Position numbers and translations under genes: made by a program. A stretch of 64,000 nucleotides of DNA from Nocardia xishanensis NBRC 101358 (GTDB lineage Bacteria; Actinomycetota; Actinomycetes; Mycobacteriales; Mycobacteriaceae): positions 1-64,000 of the forward strand of contig NZ_BDCF01000043.1 of assembly GCF_001613365.1 (NCBI RefSeq), given 5' to 3'. Under the pieces are notes generated by a model. It was not told the origin of the DNA. It saw nothing but the letters and a program-made list of their open reading frames with translations, and searched no databases. Positions 26,480 through 34,891 of this stretch are shown here, piece after piece (the first letter of the stretch is position 1; each line of letters opens with the position of its first letter).

Positions 26480-28164
26480 AGCGGGACGAACGCGTTGAAC
26501 CGGTAGCGGCGGCGGGTGATCTCCCAGGGGCGGCCCGCCGCGAGCAGCGTCGCCAGGAAGCGCGTCAGCTGCGCGTGGGTGAGGGCGGCGCCGAGGCAGA
26601 AGTGGCTGCCGCCGCCGAACCAGAGCTGCCGCGTCCGCGCCACATAACCGAGATCGAGGTCGAACCGGCCGACGGAATTGTCGATGTACCAGGTCATCAC
26701 CTTGACGCGGTCGCCGGCGCGCAATCGCCTGCCGTCCAGTTCGACGTCGCCGACGACGCCGCGCCCGACGACCGGCATCGAGCTCGTCACCCGAAGGCCC
26801 TCCCGCACCGCGTCGGGGATCAGGTCCGGGTCGGCCAGCAGCCGATACTGATCGCCGGTGTCGTACAGCAGCGCGACCAGCCGCCCGATGGTGCTGGCGA
26901 GCGTGACGGTCCCGGCCACCGCGAGCAGCACGGCGAAGCCGCCGATCCACTTCGTCGCCTGCCGCCACACCAGCGGTCGCAGGGCGTCCAGCCGCAGGGC
27001 CTCCAGTCGCGAACTCAGCCGCATCAACCGGTAGAAGTCGTACCCGGCGAGCAGTTCGTCCGAGCCGTCGCCACTCATCGCCACCTTCAGACCTCGGTCG
27101 CGGGCGAGCGCGGTCAGGTCGAGGAAAGGGGAGGCGACGCCGCCGTACCAGAACGGAGATTCGAAGTGCCACATGCTCTTCGGCAGCAGCTCGCAGACGC
27201 GCGCTCCGGTCGTCTCGGACTCCACGTTCGGCACCCGCAGCCACCGCGCGACCAGCCGCGACATTTCGGTCTCGTCGTGGATCGCGCCGGAAAGCCGCAC
27301 GCTGAGCGTGGTCAGCGGCGCGCCGCAGCGCCGGGCGGCGACGGCGGCGATGGCGGACGAGTCGAGCCCGCCGCTGAGCGCGACGCCCGCGTCCACCTCG
27401 CCGGGAACGCGCTTGGCGACCGCGGCGGTGAACCGCTCGCCGAATGCCTCGATCGCCGCGCGCCCGGTGAGCAGCGGCGCGTCCGGGTCGACGCGCTGGA
27501 AGACGCGGAAGTAGCGTCGGCTCCGGATGCCGTCGGCGTCCGCGGTGAGGACGGTGCCCGGTTCCAGGTCCCGCACGTCACGCCAGAACGTGCCGGGCGC
27601 GATGGTGTGGCCGTAGAACAGGCAGTCGCTCAACCCCTGCGGGTCGATCTCGGGCGGGCAGGCGCCGGAGGCGAAGATGCCCTTGATCTCCGACGCGAAT
27701 GTCAGGCGGGCGCCGCGCACGTGATAGAAGAGCGGTTTCACCCCGACGCGGTCGCGGGCCAGCGTCAGCGTGCGCCGGGCCGCATCCCAGATCGCGATGC
27801 CGAAATCGCCGTCCAGGTGTTCGACGAACCGGTCCCCGTACTCCTCGTACAGGTGCGGGACGACCTCGGCGTCGCTGTCGCTGCGGAACCGGTGCCCGCG
27901 CGCCGCCAGCGCGCGGCGCAACGCCTTGTGGTTGTAGATCTCGCCGTTGAGCAGCGCGCGGATCGAACCGCTCTCGTCGGCGGTGGGCTGCGCGCCGTGC
28001 CGCACGTCCACGATGGACAGGCGCTGGAATCCCAGCGCGGCGTGCCGGTCGTGCCAGGTGGCATGGTCGTCGGGTCCGCGGTGGCGCAGTACCGCGCACA
28101 TCGCGGCGAGCGGACCGGGATCGACCGGCGCCTCGAAATCGACGATGCCGCACACGGCGCACAT
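26449..28164 (-). CDS. Asparagine synthetase-cytochrome P450 chimeric ORF
   Basis: One uninterrupted 571-codon frame joins two unrelated enzymes. Residues 1 to about 400 are a class II glutamine amidotransferase plus the front of an asparagine synthetase domain: nucleophile Cys2 (MCAVCGIVDF), NGEIYNHKAL, the ATP loop SGGLDSS (264-270) and SGDGSDELLAGY (364-375). From about 405 the sequence becomes the C-terminal third of a P450: an I-helix AGTVT (417-421, with Val where an acid is usual), ExxR in REGLR (454-458) and the heme loop FGGGSHFCLG with Cys523. The last roughly 150-200 residues of a full AsnB and the first roughly 240 of a P450 are missing. The start lies one base after the acyltransferase stop (TGACATG). 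It may be a true fusion, a deletion product or an assembly error. Confidence 0.8.
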   Translation of the reverse strand: MCAVCGIVDFEAPVDPGPLAAMCAVLRHRGPDDHATWHDRHAALGFQRLSIVDVRHGAQPTADESGSIRALLNGEIYNHKALRRALAARGHRFRSDSDAEVVPHLYEEYGDRFVEHLDGDFGIAIWDAARRTLTLARDRVGVKPLFYHVRGARLTFASEIKGIFASGACPPEIDPQGLSDCLFYGHTIAPGTFWRDVRDLEPGTVLTADADGIRSRRYFRVFQRVDPDAPLLTGRAAIEAFGERFTAAVAKRVPGEVDAGVALSGGLDSSAIAAVAARRCGAPLTTLSVRLSGAIHDETEMSRLVARWLRVPNVESETTGARVCELLPKSMWHFESPFWYGGVASPFLDLTALARDRGLKVAMSGDGSDELLAGYDFYRLMRLSSRLEALRLDALRPLVWRQATKWIGGFAVLLAVAGTVTLASTIGRLVALLYDTGDQYRLLADPDLIPDAVREGLRVTSSMPVVGRGVVGDVELDGRRLRAGDRVKVMTWYIDNSVGRFDLDLGYVARTRQLWFGGGSHFCLGAALTHAQLTRFLATLLAAGRPWEITRRRYRFNAFVPLYRRLDVRLR

Positions 28165-28165
28165 G

Positions 28166-29554
28166 TCAGTCCTGCCCGACCGCGGTCGCGGGCGCGAGCA
28201 GCCCGTCCAGCTCGGCGACCGCGGCGTCCAGCGCGGCCGTCAGGTGCTCGATCGGCGGCAGCTTGCCTGCGGCGCCGAGCACGCCGATGAACAGCTCGTC
28301 ACGGTAGCCGAAACAGGTGAAGTTCAGGGCGTTGCCGTGCATCAGAAGGGATATCGGATACATCGCGTCCAGGCGGGCGCCGTCCCAGTACAGCGTGTCC
28401 CGTGGCCCGGGAATGTTGGAGATGCCCATGGGGTGTGAGGACGGAGCCGACCGTATGCCGAGCAGCAGCGCCAAGACCCACGGGAAGGTGGTCGCCAGCC
28501 CGTAGCCGATGACCGCGCCGGGCGACATCGCGCCCATGTGCCGCTTGGCGGCGTCGATCGCGTCCTTGACGGCGGCGAGGCGGCGCACCGGGTCGGCGAC
28601 GTCTGTTGCCAGCGCCGTGAACATCAGGCCCGCGCGAGTGCCGACCCGCTGGTCGCCGTCGCGCAGATCGGTCGGCACACCGGCGGTGAGCGGGCCGTCG
28701 GGCAGTTCGGCGTGATCGGTGAGGTAGCCGCGCAACGCGGTGGCGACCAGGTACAGCACCAGATCGTTGACGGTGCAGTCCGCGGCGCGCGCCAGTCGTT
28801 TGATCTCGTCGAGCCGATAGCGGCGCAGCGAGAGATCGCGCGCGCCGGTGATCGGACCGTCGAGGACGGAGGGCGGCTGCCGGTAGGTCTGCTGCGCGGT
28901 CGGCTGTCCTGCCTTGCGCCGCAACGCATCCCGTGCCGCGCCGGCGACCCCGGACAGTATCGCGAAGAACCCGTGTACGGCCGCGAACAGCGCACGGATC
29001 CGGCCTGTCCGTTCCCGACGGAGGCCGGTTTCGGGGCCGATCGAGAAGAAGGGCGGCAGATCGCGCGCCCGCGGGTCGGTGGACAGCCCGCCGGTGATGA
29101 CGCGCACCAGCGAAACACCATCCAGCAGACTGTGATGCGCCTTCAACACCACGGCGAACCGGTCCTCGGACTGGCCCGTCACGAAGTGCAGCTCCCACGG
29201 CGGCTTGCTCAGGTCGAGCTGCTCGCGGTGGATGCGCGTCACTAGCTCGACCAGTTCGTCGCGACCGGTGCCCGCGGGCAGCCGCCACGTCCTGATGTGA
29301 TCTGCCGGGTCGACTTCGTCGACTTCCCTCACCAGAGCGAGGGATTCGGCGAGGCGGCCGCGTGCCGGCCGCAGATTCCACGGCGGCGGCGCGGTGAACG
29401 GAGCGGCGTGCCGCGCGTGCCAGCGGCGAACGAATCCCTCGGCATCGCCGTCGGGAGAGTGGAATTCCATCAGGAACGCCACATGCATCGGCATCTCCGG
29501 CGACTCCAGCGACAACCAGGTCGCGTCGGTCGCCGACAATCGCTTGACCGCCAT
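28166..29554 (-). CDS. WS/DGAT-type O-acyltransferase
   Basis: A 462-residue acyltransferase of the wax ester synthase/diacylglycerol acyltransferase family, which moves fatty acyl groups from acyl-CoA to alcohols. It has the N-terminal LSATDATWLSLESPEMPMHV block, the catalytic HHSLLDG motif (His140, His141, Asp145), TAGVPTDLRDGDQRVGTRAG and the C-terminal SNIPGPRDTLYWDGARL. It lies seven bases after the P450 gene and one base before the AsnB-P450 ORF, so these three form one leftward operon. Within the beta-lactone-type cluster it could esterify a hydroxylated intermediate, although ordinary storage-lipid synthesis is the family's better-known role. Confidence 0.85.
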   Translation of the reverse strand: MAVKRLSATDATWLSLESPEMPMHVAFLMEFHSPDGDAEGFVRRWHARHAAPFTAPPPWNLRPARGRLAESLALVREVDEVDPADHIRTWRLPAGTGRDELVELVTRIHREQLDLSKPPWELHFVTGQSEDRFAVVLKAHHSLLDGVSLVRVITGGLSTDPRARDLPPFFSIGPETGLRRERTGRIRALFAAVHGFFAILSGVAGAARDALRRKAGQPTAQQTYRQPPSVLDGPITGARDLSLRRYRLDEIKRLARAADCTVNDLVLYLVATALRGYLTDHAELPDGPLTAGVPTDLRDGDQRVGTRAGLMFTALATDVADPVRRLAAVKDAIDAAKRHMGAMSPGAVIGYGLATTFPWVLALLLGIRSAPSSHPMGISNIPGPRDTLYWDGARLDAMYPISLLMHGNALNFTCFGYRDELFIGVLGAAGKLPPIEHLTAALDAAVAELDGLLAPATAVGQD

Positions 29555-29561
29555 ACGGCTC

Positions 29562-30917
29562 CTATCCTTCGAATTCGCGGTCGGCCGCCGGTCGTGGCGC
29601 GAGGTCGAGCCGCAGGCCGACGGGGATCACGGCGAAATGGAACCGGTCGTCGGGCGGCGGGACGCCGTCCGGGAGCCGGAAATCGAATGTGCGGCAGGTC
29701 ATCGCGGCCACGCTCTTGACCTCCAGCATCGCCAGGCCGCGTCCGGGGCAGAACCGCGGTCCCGATCCGAAGGGGATCGCGACGTCGGGGCGGTGCGCCC
29801 TGCCGTCGGCGTCGCGCAGCCACCGTTCGGGGTCGAACCTGTGCGGATCGGCGAAGTTCTCCTCCCGGAGGCCCGGATACCGCACGTTGACCAACACCCA
29901 CGTACCCGCGGGCAGCGCGATGTCGCGCAGCACCGTGTCGTGCACGGCCTCCATGAGCAGCAGGGGAGTGGTGGGTTGCAGCCGCATCGACTCGGCGACA
30001 ACGGCTTCCAGATACGGCTGGCGATCCAGCGTCGACGGTATCCGGGTGATCTCCTCCCGGATGCGTTCCTGCGCTTCTGGTTCGGAGGCCAGGTGATAGA
30101 GCAGCCATGCTGCGGCGTTGCTCGTGGTGTCCTGTCCGGCGATCAGGATCGTCAGCGCCTCGGCGAAGAGTTCGTCGTCGGTGAACGATTCGCCGCCGTC
30201 GTGGGCGAGCAGGAACGCTTCGATGAAGTTCGTCGGCTGTTCCGGCACGGCGGTGCGCGCACGGGCGACGACCGCGTTCACCTCGGTGCGCAGCGCCTCC
30301 AGCGCCCGGTCCAGCGCATGGTCGGCGGGCAGCTTGACCCAGCGCCAGTACGGAAGCGGAATGTTCAAGCGGCGGTTGAGCATCGGGAAGACGTGCTCGA
30401 GGTGCTGCTGGATGACATCGCCCGACTGCTCGAGGGTGTTGATGTCGTAGTCGAAGGTGAGCTTCGCCGTCACATCCACGGTGTAGCGGGTCAGATCGGC
30501 GCGCACGTCCTCGGGCGAGGCCGCGAGCCAGCGCCGCCGGAGCCGCTCGGTGATCCGCTCGAGCGTGGTGTGGAACCGCGTGAGATGGGCGGCGTTGAAA
30601 CCGGGCATGGCGAGCCGCCTGCGCCGCCGCCACGCCTCGCCTTCTGAGGAAAACAGCCCGTTGGAGCCCATCTCGCTCATGATCGACTCGATCGAGGACT
30701 GTCGCCGGTAGGTTCCCGGCCGCTGCCGCAGGATCTCCTTGCTCAGTTCGGGGTCGCCGACCACGACCAGCCGCCTGCCGGGCATGGTCAGCCGGTAGAC
30801 GGAGCCGTATTCCGCGCACCAGTCGTCCAGTTGCCGGTGCAGTCGCGTCGGGGTGAGCTGCGGGAGATTGCCCAGCACCGGCCAGCCGTCCGGGCCGGGG
30901 AGATCGAGGAGTGACAT
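29562..30917 (-). CDS. Cytochrome P450 (leftward operon)
   Basis: A 451-residue complete P450. It has the proline-rich N-terminus LPGPDGWPVLGNLPQL, the I-helix AGQDTTSNAAAW with the acid-Thr pair, ExxR in ESMRL, a PERF-like FDPERWL, and the heme loop FGSGPRFCPG with Cys390. It has no membrane anchor, as usual for bacterial P450s. I chose ATG 30917 because it begins just before the conserved Pro-rich segment; the frame extends to 31073. It is the first gene of the leftward biosynthetic operon and presumably hydroxylates the lipid product or a precursor. Redox partners are not encoded nearby. Confidence 0.85.
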   Translation of the reverse strand: MSLLDLPGPDGWPVLGNLPQLTPTRLHRQLDDWCAEYGSVYRLTMPGRRLVVVGDPELSKEILRQRPGTYRRQSSIESIMSEMGSNGLFSSEGEAWRRRRRLAMPGFNAAHLTRFHTTLERITERLRRRWLAASPEDVRADLTRYTVDVTAKLTFDYDINTLEQSGDVIQQHLEHVFPMLNRRLNIPLPYWRWVKLPADHALDRALEALRTEVNAVVARARTAVPEQPTNFIEAFLLAHDGGESFTDDELFAEALTILIAGQDTTSNAAAWLLYHLASEPEAQERIREEITRIPSTLDRQPYLEAVVAESMRLQPTTPLLLMEAVHDTVLRDIALPAGTWVLVNVRYPGLREENFADPHRFDPERWLRDADGRAHRPDVAIPFGSGPRFCPGRGLAMLEVKSVAAMTCRTFDFRLPDGVPPPDDRFHFAVIPVGLRLDLAPRPAADREFEG

Positions 30918-31223
30918 CGGTGCGCGGAGCGGGGCGGACACCGGCCCGAGCCTAATCACGAATCGAGCGCCCGGCGCAATCGGAGAGGGCAATTCATCGC
31001 GGGAAACGAGGTTCGTGCCTAATGTTTGTCGCGAAGTAGCAACAGGCGCAGATCGATTGGTGATCCCCCTCACTCGGACGGCGGACTGAGTGGACTGCTG
31101 TCGCGATCCGGTCGTAGTGTTCGAAACCGTCCGGTCGTGACCGGGTTCCTATCGCCCCCTTGCTGTCTCGGCGCCGTGTGACTCCCTTTCTGTGGTCGCA
31201 GCGGCTGTTGGAGGAAATTTCAT
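30918..31223. promoter_or_regulatory. Shared divergent promoter region of the biosynthetic cluster
   Basis: These 306 bases separate the two divergent operons and hold no gene. A 9-bp direct repeat TCCGGTCGT occurs at 31107-31115 and 31130-31138 (23-bp period), a possible activator or repressor site. The rightward operon has a strong GGAGGAA ribosome-binding site at its end. Core promoter hexamers could not be assigned confidently. Confidence 0.5.
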
Positions 31224-32261
31224 ATGAATCGCTCTCGAATACGCGCGCTGGGGGCCGCTCTCCCCGCCGGAGAATTCACCACGAACGAAGTGCTGCAACG
31301 TATGTCGAGCGGCGGCGAGTTCGACGTCGAACGCATTACCGGTATCGGACACCGGCATATGGTCGACCGCACCGAGGAGGACACCCTGACATTGGGTGTC
31401 GCCGCCGCTCTCGACTGCCTGGCCGGGTCCGGTTACGACCCCGCGGATCTGGATGTGATCATCTGCGGCGGCACCACCGTGCACGACGGATTCCGCATGG
31501 TGTTCGAGCCGTCGGCGGCGGGGGAGATCGCCCGCCGCATCGGCGCGGTCAACGCCACAGGGTACGACGTCGCCAACGCCTGCGGCGGCACCATGACGGG
31601 TATCTACCTGCTGGACAACCTGATTCGCGCCGGTATCGTCCGGACCGGCATGGTGGTGACCCCCGAGGTCATCTCGCCGGTCACCGAGGGCGCGCTGGCC
31701 GAGGCGGTGGACGCCCGCGACCCCCAGTTCGCGGCGCTGACCCTGGCCGACGCGGCCGTCGCGGTGGTGCTCGACCGCGCCGTCGGCGACGACGAGGCCG
31801 TGCACTACATCGACATGATCACCTGCGCGGAATACTCCCCCCTGTGTATCGCGAAACCCAGCGACAACACCGAGAACATGATCATGTTGACCGATAACCT
31901 CACCATGCAGGCCGCGCCGCGGCGCGAGACATGGGCGAAATTCCATCGCGACGTGCTGGCCAAGAATGGCACGACGTTCGCCGACGAGGATTTCGATTAC
32001 ATCGTCTTCCACCAGCTCGGCGTCGGCTTCACGGAGAAACTGGCCGAGTCGGGCAGCAAAATCCACGGCGTTCCCATGCCACCGCGGCTGGCGTGCGTCG
32101 AAAAGTACGGAAATACCGGCGCGAGTACACATTTCCTGGTCCTGCACGACTATCTGTCGCGCGGCCTGATCGCGCCGGGTTCGAAGATCTGTTTCGTGCC
32201 GACCGCATCGGGAATGGTGTTCGGCGTCCTGTCGGCGACCATCGGTGAGTTGGTGAAGTAG
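31224..32261 (+). CDS. nltA: OleA/NltA-like thiolase-fold condensing enzyme
   Basis: A 345-residue thiolase-superfamily (KAS III/OleA-like) enzyme with an intact catalytic set: Cys120 in VANACGG, His263 in FHQLG and Asn297 in KYGNTGAS. A Glu (E95 in FEPSA) matches the position of the glutamate that OleA-type enzymes use to activate the second acyl chain. OleA, LstA and NltA condense two acyl-CoAs head to head to a beta-keto acid. The tandem partner downstream, followed by ligase and reductase genes, matches the nltABCD/lstABCD order known from nocardiolactone and lipstatin pathways. ATG 31224 follows GGAGGAA. The symbol is assigned by resemblance and context. Confidence 0.75.
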   Translation: MNRSRIRALGAALPAGEFTTNEVLQRMSSGGEFDVERITGIGHRHMVDRTEEDTLTLGVAAALDCLAGSGYDPADLDVIICGGTTVHDGFRMVFEPSAAGEIARRIGAVNATGYDVANACGGTMTGIYLLDNLIRAGIVRTGMVVTPEVISPVTEGALAEAVDARDPQFAALTLADAAVAVVLDRAVGDDEAVHYIDMITCAEYSPLCIAKPSDNTENMIMLTDNLTMQAAPRRETWAKFHRDVLAKNGTTFADEDFDYIVFHQLGVGFTEKLAESGSKIHGVPMPPRLACVEKYGNTGASTHFLVLHDYLSRGLIAPGSKICFVPTASGMVFGVLSATIGELVK

Positions 32262-32264
32262 CAC

Positions 32265-33176
32265 GTGGCGACCATTCTGCAGAATTCGGCGATGAGCGAC
32301 GATCCGGCGCTCGGCTCGATCGGTCACGCGGTCGCCGCGGCGCGGGAATGCCTCGCCGGGGCAGGCCTGTCGGCGGCGGATGTGGACGTGCTGGTGAACA
32401 TCGGCGTCTACCGGGACGCCAACATCGTGGAACCGTCCAACGCCGCGCTGATCCAGCGCGAACTCGGCATGCACCTCGACTACGAACCCGGCTCCTCCCG
32501 GCCCGGTTTCTCCCTCGACCTGCGCAACGGCGCCTGCGGCGTGCTGAACGCGTTACAGGCGGCGAATGCGTTGCTGGCCAACGGCACTGCGGAGCGCGTC
32601 CTCGTCGTCGGCAGCGATGCCCACCCCGGCGGACTGGCGGACGCGGTGGGCTTCCCCTATGCCACCGTGGGCGGTGCGTTCCTGGTTACGAAAGGCATCG
32701 ACGATACGAGCGGGCTCGGCGCGGTGCACCTGCAGCCCGCTTCGCGCCCGGACGGCGCGCATCCCGGCGTGGCGGGATATCTCGACCTGAAGGCGATGGG
32801 CCGCGACGGCGCGCGCACGATCACCGTCGAGGTCGCCGACGATTTCGCCGAGCGGGTGACCGGTGCCGCGCGCACGGCGGTGCGCGACTATCTCGCGAAT
32901 CACCCTGACATGCAGGCGGATTCGACGGTGCTGGTGACCAATGACGCCGCACCGGACTTCGCGGCGACGCTGGCCGCCGACTTCGGCTTCGCGCGTCACC
33001 ATCAGGCCGACACCGGGTCGCGCAACGCCGGGAGCTCCGGTCTCATCATCGCCTATCACCAGCTGATCCGCTCCGGCGTCGTCGGCCAGGGCGACCGGCT
33101 GCTGCTCGTCGCGGGCGGGTCGGGGCCGACGGCGGGCTGTGTCGGCTACCGGGTGCCCGCCGGCGGTGCCGGATGA
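32265..33176 (+). CDS. nltB: NltB/LstB-like non-catalytic thiolase partner
   Basis: A 303-residue thiolase-fold protein, shorter at the N-terminus than its neighbour. By eye alignment the catalytic cysteine position holds Ala90 (DLRNGACG, with Cys91 displaced by one), the catalytic His region reads LVTNDAAPD without His, while the Asn region (SRNAGSSG) and the Glu of VEPSN (E56) remain. This pattern fits a partner that donates a glutamate to the active site of the other subunit, as reported for LstAB and NltAB heterodimers. GTG 32265 is three bases after the nltA-like stop. Its stop overlaps the next ATG (ATGA). Confidence 0.7.
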   Translation: MATILQNSAMSDDPALGSIGHAVAAARECLAGAGLSAADVDVLVNIGVYRDANIVEPSNAALIQRELGMHLDYEPGSSRPGFSLDLRNGACGVLNALQAANALLANGTAERVLVVGSDAHPGGLADAVGFPYATVGGAFLVTKGIDDTSGLGAVHLQPASRPDGAHPGVAGYLDLKAMGRDGARTITVEVADDFAERVTGAARTAVRDYLANHPDMQADSTVLVTNDAAPDFAATLAADFGFARHHQADTGSRNAGSSGLIIAYHQLIRSGVVGQGDRLLLVAGGSGPTAGCVGYRVPAGGAG

Positions 33177-34891
33177 CGCGCGCCGTCGGATACGAGGACC
33201 CGAGCGCCCTGCTCGAGCGCCGGATCGCGGAGGGAGCCGACCAGCCCGCCATCAGCTACCCGACCCGCTCGGACGCGGCGAAGGCCGAGCGCGGCGCTGA
33301 CCTGCGGTTCGCGGACATGACCTACGCCGAGCTGGGGCGCCGCGTCCGCTCGTACGCGGCGGGCTTCGCCAGAATCGGTATCACCGAGGGCGTCAAGACG
33401 ATCGTGCTCGTACGCCCCGATCCGGACCTGTTCGCCGTGTTGTTCGCGCTGTTCCGGGTCGGCGCTGTGCCGGTGGTGGTGGATCCGGGCATGGGCGTGC
33501 GCCGCATGCTGCACTGCTTCCACAGCGTCGGCGCGGAGGCGTTCATCGGACTCCCCGAAGCGCACCTGGTACGGCTGGCGGCCCGGCGCACGTTCGGCTC
33601 GATCCGCGTGCACGTCACGGCGGGGCGATCGTACTGGGGCGGCCACAGCCTGCCCGACCTACGCGACGAGCCGGAAATCCCGGCCGCCGAGCACGCTCCG
33701 GACGACCTGTTCATGATCGCGTTCACCACCGGAAGCACCGGACCGGCCAAGGGTGTCGAGTACACCAGGTCGGGTTTCGCCGCCGCGCTCGACGTCGTCG
33801 CCGAACTGCACGACCGGCCGACGGGATTCGTCTCGCTCACCTCGGTGCCCCTGTTCGGGCTCTTCGATTTGCTGCAGGGCGCGCACGTGGTGCTCGGTCC
33901 GGTGGATCCGGTGCGAGTGTCGAAGGCGAATCCCGCGCTGCTCACCGAGGTGGCCCGATCCTTCGGCGCCACCGACCTCACCGCATCGCCCGCGTTGCTG
34001 GCCAGGCTCGGCGAGCATGTCGCCGAAACCGGCGAGACGCTGCCCGGCATCGCCCGGGTCATCTCCATGGGCGCGCCAGCGAATCTCACTGCGCTGGAAC
34101 GCGTCCGGGGAGCACTCGGCGACGACGCACGGGTGTTCACCACCTACGGCGCCACCGAGGCGCTGCCGCTGACCACCTTGGAATGGTCCGAGCTGGTCGA
34201 GACGCGCGCCGAGACCGCCGAGGGCGGCGGCGTGTGCGTCGGCCGCCCGCTGCCGGAGACCAGTGGCGCGACGCTGGTCCGGATCATCGATGTCACCGAC
34301 GACCCCATCGTCGACTGGAACGAGAACCTGGTGCTGCCCGCCGGGCGGATCGGCGAGATCGTCGCGAGCGGACCGCAGGTCAGCCGCGCCTACCACCGCA
34401 ACACGGCCGCCGACGCGCGGCACAAGATCGACGAGCGGATGCCCGACGGCAGCGTCCGGCGCTGGCATCGAACAGGCGATCTGGCGCGCGTGGACGAATC
34501 GGGCCGCCTGTGGTTCTGCGGGCGGCTCTCCCAGCGCGTCCGGACCGCGGGCGGGGACATGTACACGGTGCGGTGCGAGCAGATCTTCAACACTCACCCG
34601 GACGTCGCCAGGAGCGCGCTGGTCGGCGTCGGCGCGCCAGGCGAACAGATCCCGGTGCTGTGTTTCGAGCCCGCGGCGGATCTCACGCCCGCCGAGCTCA
34701 CCAGGGTGCGACGCGAACTGTGGACCATGGCGCAGAGCAGGACGGTGACCGAGCGCATCCGTACGTTCTTGCCGCACACCGATTTTCCCGTCGACATCCG
34801 GCACAACGCGAAGATCGGGCGCGAGCGGCTGGCGCACTGGGTCGCGGATCGGCTCGGTTTTCCGCGTACGAAGGAAGGAACGGACCGATGA
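33173..34891 (+). CDS. nltC: OleC/NltC-like AMP-dependent ligase (beta-lactone synthetase)
   Basis: A 572-residue member of the acyl-AMP-forming superfamily. It has the phosphate loop TTGSTGPAKG (185-194), YGATE at 325-329, a GRLWFCGRLSQRVRT hinge region and the C-terminal catalytic Lys547 in NAKIGRE. OleC-type enzymes adenylate a beta-hydroxy acid and close it to a beta-lactone rather than making a CoA ester. Placement directly between the condensing pair and the reductase is the diagnostic ole/nlt/lst context. No OleB-type lactone decarboxylase is present, so a beta-lactone would be the expected end product. ATGA overlaps occur at both ends, giving tight coupling. Confidence 0.75.
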   Translation: MTRAVGYEDPSALLERRIAEGADQPAISYPTRSDAAKAERGADLRFADMTYAELGRRVRSYAAGFARIGITEGVKTIVLVRPDPDLFAVLFALFRVGAVPVVVDPGMGVRRMLHCFHSVGAEAFIGLPEAHLVRLAARRTFGSIRVHVTAGRSYWGGHSLPDLRDEPEIPAAEHAPDDLFMIAFTTGSTGPAKGVEYTRSGFAAALDVVAELHDRPTGFVSLTSVPLFGLFDLLQGAHVVLGPVDPVRVSKANPALLTEVARSFGATDLTASPALLARLGEHVAETGETLPGIARVISMGAPANLTALERVRGALGDDARVFTTYGATEALPLTTLEWSELVETRAETAEGGGVCVGRPLPETSGATLVRIIDVTDDPIVDWNENLVLPAGRIGEIVASGPQVSRAYHRNTAADARHKIDERMPDGSVRRWHRTGDLARVDESGRLWFCGRLSQRVRTAGGDMYTVRCEQIFNTHPDVARSALVGVGAPGEQIPVLCFEPAADLTPAELTRVRRELWTMAQSRTVTERIRTFLPHTDFPVDIRHNAKIGRERLAHWVADRLGFPRTKEGTDR

